Part shown: piece after piece, positions 60,888 through 64,000 of the stretch
Layout of the letters: each line of letters starts with the position of its first letter
How positions within the stretch are numbered: position 1 is the stretch's first letter
DNA from: Streptomyces sp. S.PB5
GTDB lineage: Bacteria; Actinomycetota; Actinomycetes; Streptomycetales; Streptomycetaceae
Reading direction: 5' to 3'
DNA: 64,000 nucleotides
Assembly: GCF_030403745.1 (NCBI RefSeq)
Contig: NZ_JAQMWP010000016.1
Span: 62,001-126,000, forward strand
Program-made: the position numbers and the translations under genes
Notes under the pieces: model-generated
Told to the model about the DNA's origin: nothing
What the model saw: the letters and a program-made list of their open reading frames with translations, nothing else
The model's database searches: none

Positions 60888-62364
60888 GCCCGGGTCGCCG
60901 CGCTCCGGCGTTCGGCCGGCCGGCGGGCTCGGCCCGCTCGGGCGACGCCTGTTCGCCGCGTTCGCCGTGGTGGCGCTGGCCTCCGTGGCGCTGCTGACGG
61001 CCGCGGCGCTCGTCGGAACCGACCGCGGGCTGAGCAGCGCCCACCAAGCCGACCGGCAGCGCACCGCCGACCGGGTGGCCGCGGCGGCAGCCGACGCCTA
61101 CCGGACCGGGGGCAACTGGTCGACGGCCGACCTGTCGGCGGCGCGATCCCTCGCCGCGGGCGCAGGGGCGGTGCTCACGGTGCGCAACGCGGACGACGAG
61201 ACGATCTCCGGCGGCTCCGGATCCGAGTCCCGGGACGAGCACGGCATGCCCGGTTCGGGGCAGGGGCAGCACGGGCAGGGCATGGGCTCGGGCCCCGGTG
61301 CGAACGCGCTCGTGGTGGTCGGCGGCCGCACCGTAGGCTCCGTGCACCTGGCCTTTTCGGCCGGCTCCGGGTCGGCGGGTCTGTCCGTCGCCTGGGGCTG
61401 GGTGGCCGCGGCCGCCGTCGGTGCGCTGGCTCTGGCGCTGGGCGTGAGCTGGTTCGTCACCCGGCGCCTGACGGCTCCGGTCGTCCGGGTCGCCGCGACC
61501 GCGCGTGCGCTGGCCGCCGGGGACCGCAGCGCCCGGGCCCGGATCGACGCGCCCGGTGAACTGGGCGACCTCGCCCGCGCCTTCGACGCCATGGCCGACG
61601 ACGTGGGCCACGCGGAGCAGGCCCGCCACCGCCTCGCCTCAGATGTCGCCCACGAACTGCGCACGCCCCTGGCCTCGTTGCAGGCGGGGCTGGAGGAATT
61701 GCGCGACGGCTACACCGAGCCGGCCCCGGACCGTCTGGCCTCGCTCCACGACCAGACCCTGCGGCTGGGCCGCATCGTCGACGACCTCGGGAAACTCGCC
61801 GAGGCCGAGTCCGCCCGGCTGTCCCTGCACCTGGCCGAGGTGGATCTGACGGCCCTGGCCGAGGCCGCCGTGGCCGAACGGGAGGCCGAACTGCGCACCG
61901 CCGGGCTGACCGTGCACACGGTCCCCGGCCCCGCTCCCCTGCCGGTGCGCGCCGACGCCGACCGGCTGCACCAGGCGCTCGGCAACCTGCTCAGCAACAC
62001 CGCCCGCCACTGCCGTCCCGGCGACACCGTCACCGTCACGACGTCCGCCACGCCCACCGAAGCTCTCGTCGAGGTAGCCGACACCGGCCCCGGCATCCCC
62101 GCCGACGAGCTGCCGCACGTCTTCGACCGGCTGTGGCGCGGGGCCCGCGCTCGTGCCGGAGGCGGCAGCGGCATCGGTCTGGCCGTGGTCAAGGAGCTGG
62201 TCACCGCCCACGGCGGCACGGTCACCGCGGTCTGCGGACCGGGCGGCGGGACACGGATGACCCTCCGGCTGCCCAGGCCCGCGTCGCGGGGATCCCGACT
62301 CGGTCCGGGCTCCGTCGACGAGCCGCGAGTTGCCTCTCGGGCAAATACCCCCAGGGGTATTTGA
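60877..62364 (+). CDS. Sensor histidine kinase
   Basis: A 495-residue kinase from GTG 60877. Helices at about 22-45 and 170-190 flank a sensor loop containing an unusual His/Met/Gly-rich patch ('RDEHGMPGSGQGQHGQGMGS'), a possible metal-binding sensor. HAMP, 'LASDVAHELRTPLASLQAGL' (phospho-His), 'LGNLLSNTARHCRPGDT', 'VADTGPGIPADELPHVFDRL' and 'GGGSGIGLAVVKELV' follow. Its last codons overlap a CsoR-type operator for the next operon. Confidence 0.92.
   Translation: MTREPGSPRSGVRPAGGLGPLGRRLFAAFAVVALASVALLTAAALVGTDRGLSSAHQADRQRTADRVAAAAADAYRTGGNWSTADLSAARSLAAGAGAVLTVRNADDETISGGSGSESRDEHGMPGSGQGQHGQGMGSGPGANALVVVGGRTVGSVHLAFSAGSGSAGLSVAWGWVAAAAVGALALALGVSWFVTRRLTAPVVRVAATARALAAGDRSARARIDAPGELGDLARAFDAMADDVGHAEQARHRLASDVAHELRTPLASLQAGLEELRDGYTEPAPDRLASLHDQTLRLGRIVDDLGKLAEAESARLSLHLAEVDLTALAEAAVAEREAELRTAGLTVHTVPGPAPLPVRADADRLHQALGNLLSNTARHCRPGDTVTVTTSATPTEALVEVADTGPGIPADELPHVFDRLWRGARARAGGGSGIGLAVVKELVTAHGGTVTAVCGPGGGTRMTLRLPRPASRGSRLGPGSVDEPRVASRANTPRGI
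62343..62362. promoter_or_regulatory. CsoR/CstR-type operator 1
   Basis: AAATACCCC-CA-GGGGTATTT, perfect 9-bp arms. This G-tract dyad with flanking ATA/TAT is the classic recognition pattern of CsoR-family repressors (copper or persulfide sensors). It overlaps the end of the kinase gene and the -35 element of the rhodanese promoter. Confidence 0.8.
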
Positions 62365-62390
62365 CGCCGCTCTCCGGACCGCCGTACTCT
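62361..62390 (+). promoter_or_regulatory. Promoter of the rhodanese-SQR operon
   Basis: TTGACG (62361-62366), 18 bases, TACTCT (62385-62390). It is bracketed by the two CsoR-type operators, which would block polymerase on both sides. Confidence 0.6.
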
Positions 62391-62401
62391 CGGCGACAAG
62401 A

Positions 62402-62415
62402 TACCCCCGGGGGTA
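62402..62415. promoter_or_regulatory. CsoR/CstR-type operator 2
   Basis: TACCCCCGGGGGTA, a perfect 14-bp palindrome just after the -10 element and 5 bases before the GGAGG of the rhodanese gene. Same pattern as the site at 62343. Confidence 0.8.
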
Positions 62416-62432
62416 ATTGAGGAGGCAATGAA

Positions 62433-62759
62433 GTGGCTCGTGAAGTGACACAGGAAGCGTTCGTGGCGGACTGGGCCGACGGCGCACTCGTCATCGACGT
62501 ACGGGAGGCGGACGAATACGCGGCCGGGCACGTGCCCGGCGCGCGCCTGATGCCGCTGCGCACCGTGCCCGCCCGCTGCGGCGAACTGCCCACCGACCGG
62601 CCGGTGTTCGTGATCTGCGCCAGCGGCAACCGCAGCAAGACGGCCGCCGACCAGATGACCTCCCGCGGCATCGACGCCTACTCCGTCGTCGGCGGCACCG
62701 GCGCCTGGGCCCGCGCCGGACGTCCGGTCGCGGCCGGTTCGCACGAGCACGCCGCCTGA
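62433..62759 (+). CDS. Rhodanese-domain sulfurtransferase
   Basis: A 108-residue single rhodanese domain. GTG 62433 is used because the nearby ATG 62428 meets a stop after six codons; GGAGG is 7 bases upstream. 'ALVIDVREADEYAAGHVPGA' is the family motif and the active loop is 'CASGNRSK' with the persulfide-carrying cysteine. It moves sulfane sulfur, here probably from the product of the sulfide:quinone oxidoreductase encoded next. Confidence 0.92.
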   Translation: MAREVTQEAFVADWADGALVIDVREADEYAAGHVPGARLMPLRTVPARCGELPTDRPVFVICASGNRSKTAADQMTSRGIDAYSVVGGTGAWARAGRPVAAGSHEHAA

Positions 62760-62806
62760 TCCCCGTCCGACACCCGCACACCGGCCAGCCGGAAAGGAGC
62801 CCCGCC

Positions 62807-64000
<1,194 letters not shown>

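Overview
The window is GC-rich actinomycete DNA. Third codon positions are strongly G/C, GTG and TTG starts are frequent, and many gene ends overlap as GTGA or ATGA. Gene content (MMPL exporters, FtsX-type ABC permeases, many TetR/MarR/GntR/LysR regulators, SHOCT remnants, ISL3 and IS1182 debris) points to Streptomyces or a close relative, probably an accessory or chromosome-arm region because decayed genes are common. I saw no rRNA, tRNA or CRISPR array. All family calls come from reading the sequence; no database search was run.

Layout. 1-1130: tail of a DUF1963-type gene, then two broken genes (SMI1/KNR4-like and an NCS1 permease piece). 1241-6610: FtsX-type ABC transporter facing a two-component system. 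6627-7963: SDR gene and a divergent MerR regulator sharing a 19-bp-spacer promoter with a perfect palindrome. 8104-18744 (minus): a catabolic block of an IMDH-like dehydrogenase, HyuB, HyuA, MFS carrier, 2-hydroxyacid dehydrogenase, AtuA-like protein, DUF4387 protein and secreted hydrolase, with a divergent LysR gene. 20008-24498: MMPL exporter with its two-component system. 24590-28680: pieces of an acyl-CoA synthetase gene flanking a foreign-looking segment that carries recombinase debris and an intact redox island (NmrA-like, AzoR, DsbA/FrnE, HxlR).

28732-34615: an atypical LuxR regulator, then a second MFS + AtuA + DUF4387 + hydrolase cassette (plus strand) under a GntR/FCD regulator with palindromic operators. 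The MFS/AtuA/DUF4387 trio therefore occurs twice, on opposite strands and under different regulators; this is the best candidate for an undescribed catabolic system. 34676-43441: MarR-MFS, thioesterase-TetR, two alpha/beta hydrolases and a TetR-epimerase pair with very clear operators, separated by debris (STAS, amidase, IS1182, HTH, ISL3, SulP). 44761-46521: VanW-type cell-wall protein.

46700-53800 is a metal-handling region with a CopB-like P-type ATPase carrying CPD in place of CPC/CPH, small Met-rich membrane proteins, a membrane-protein gene and SHOCT remnants. Four copies of a CTAA-N5-TTAG palindrome lie upstream of genes here and suggest one shared regulator encoded elsewhere. 53784-59250 has a membrane protein, a dead ABC ATPase, two DHA2-type MFS genes (one frameshifted) with a divergent TetR, and an ISL3 fragment. 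59340-62364: DUF2202 protein and a two-component system. 62433-64000: a rhodanese and sulfide:quinone oxidoreductase operon preceded by two CsoR/CstR-type operators; the last gene runs off the window.
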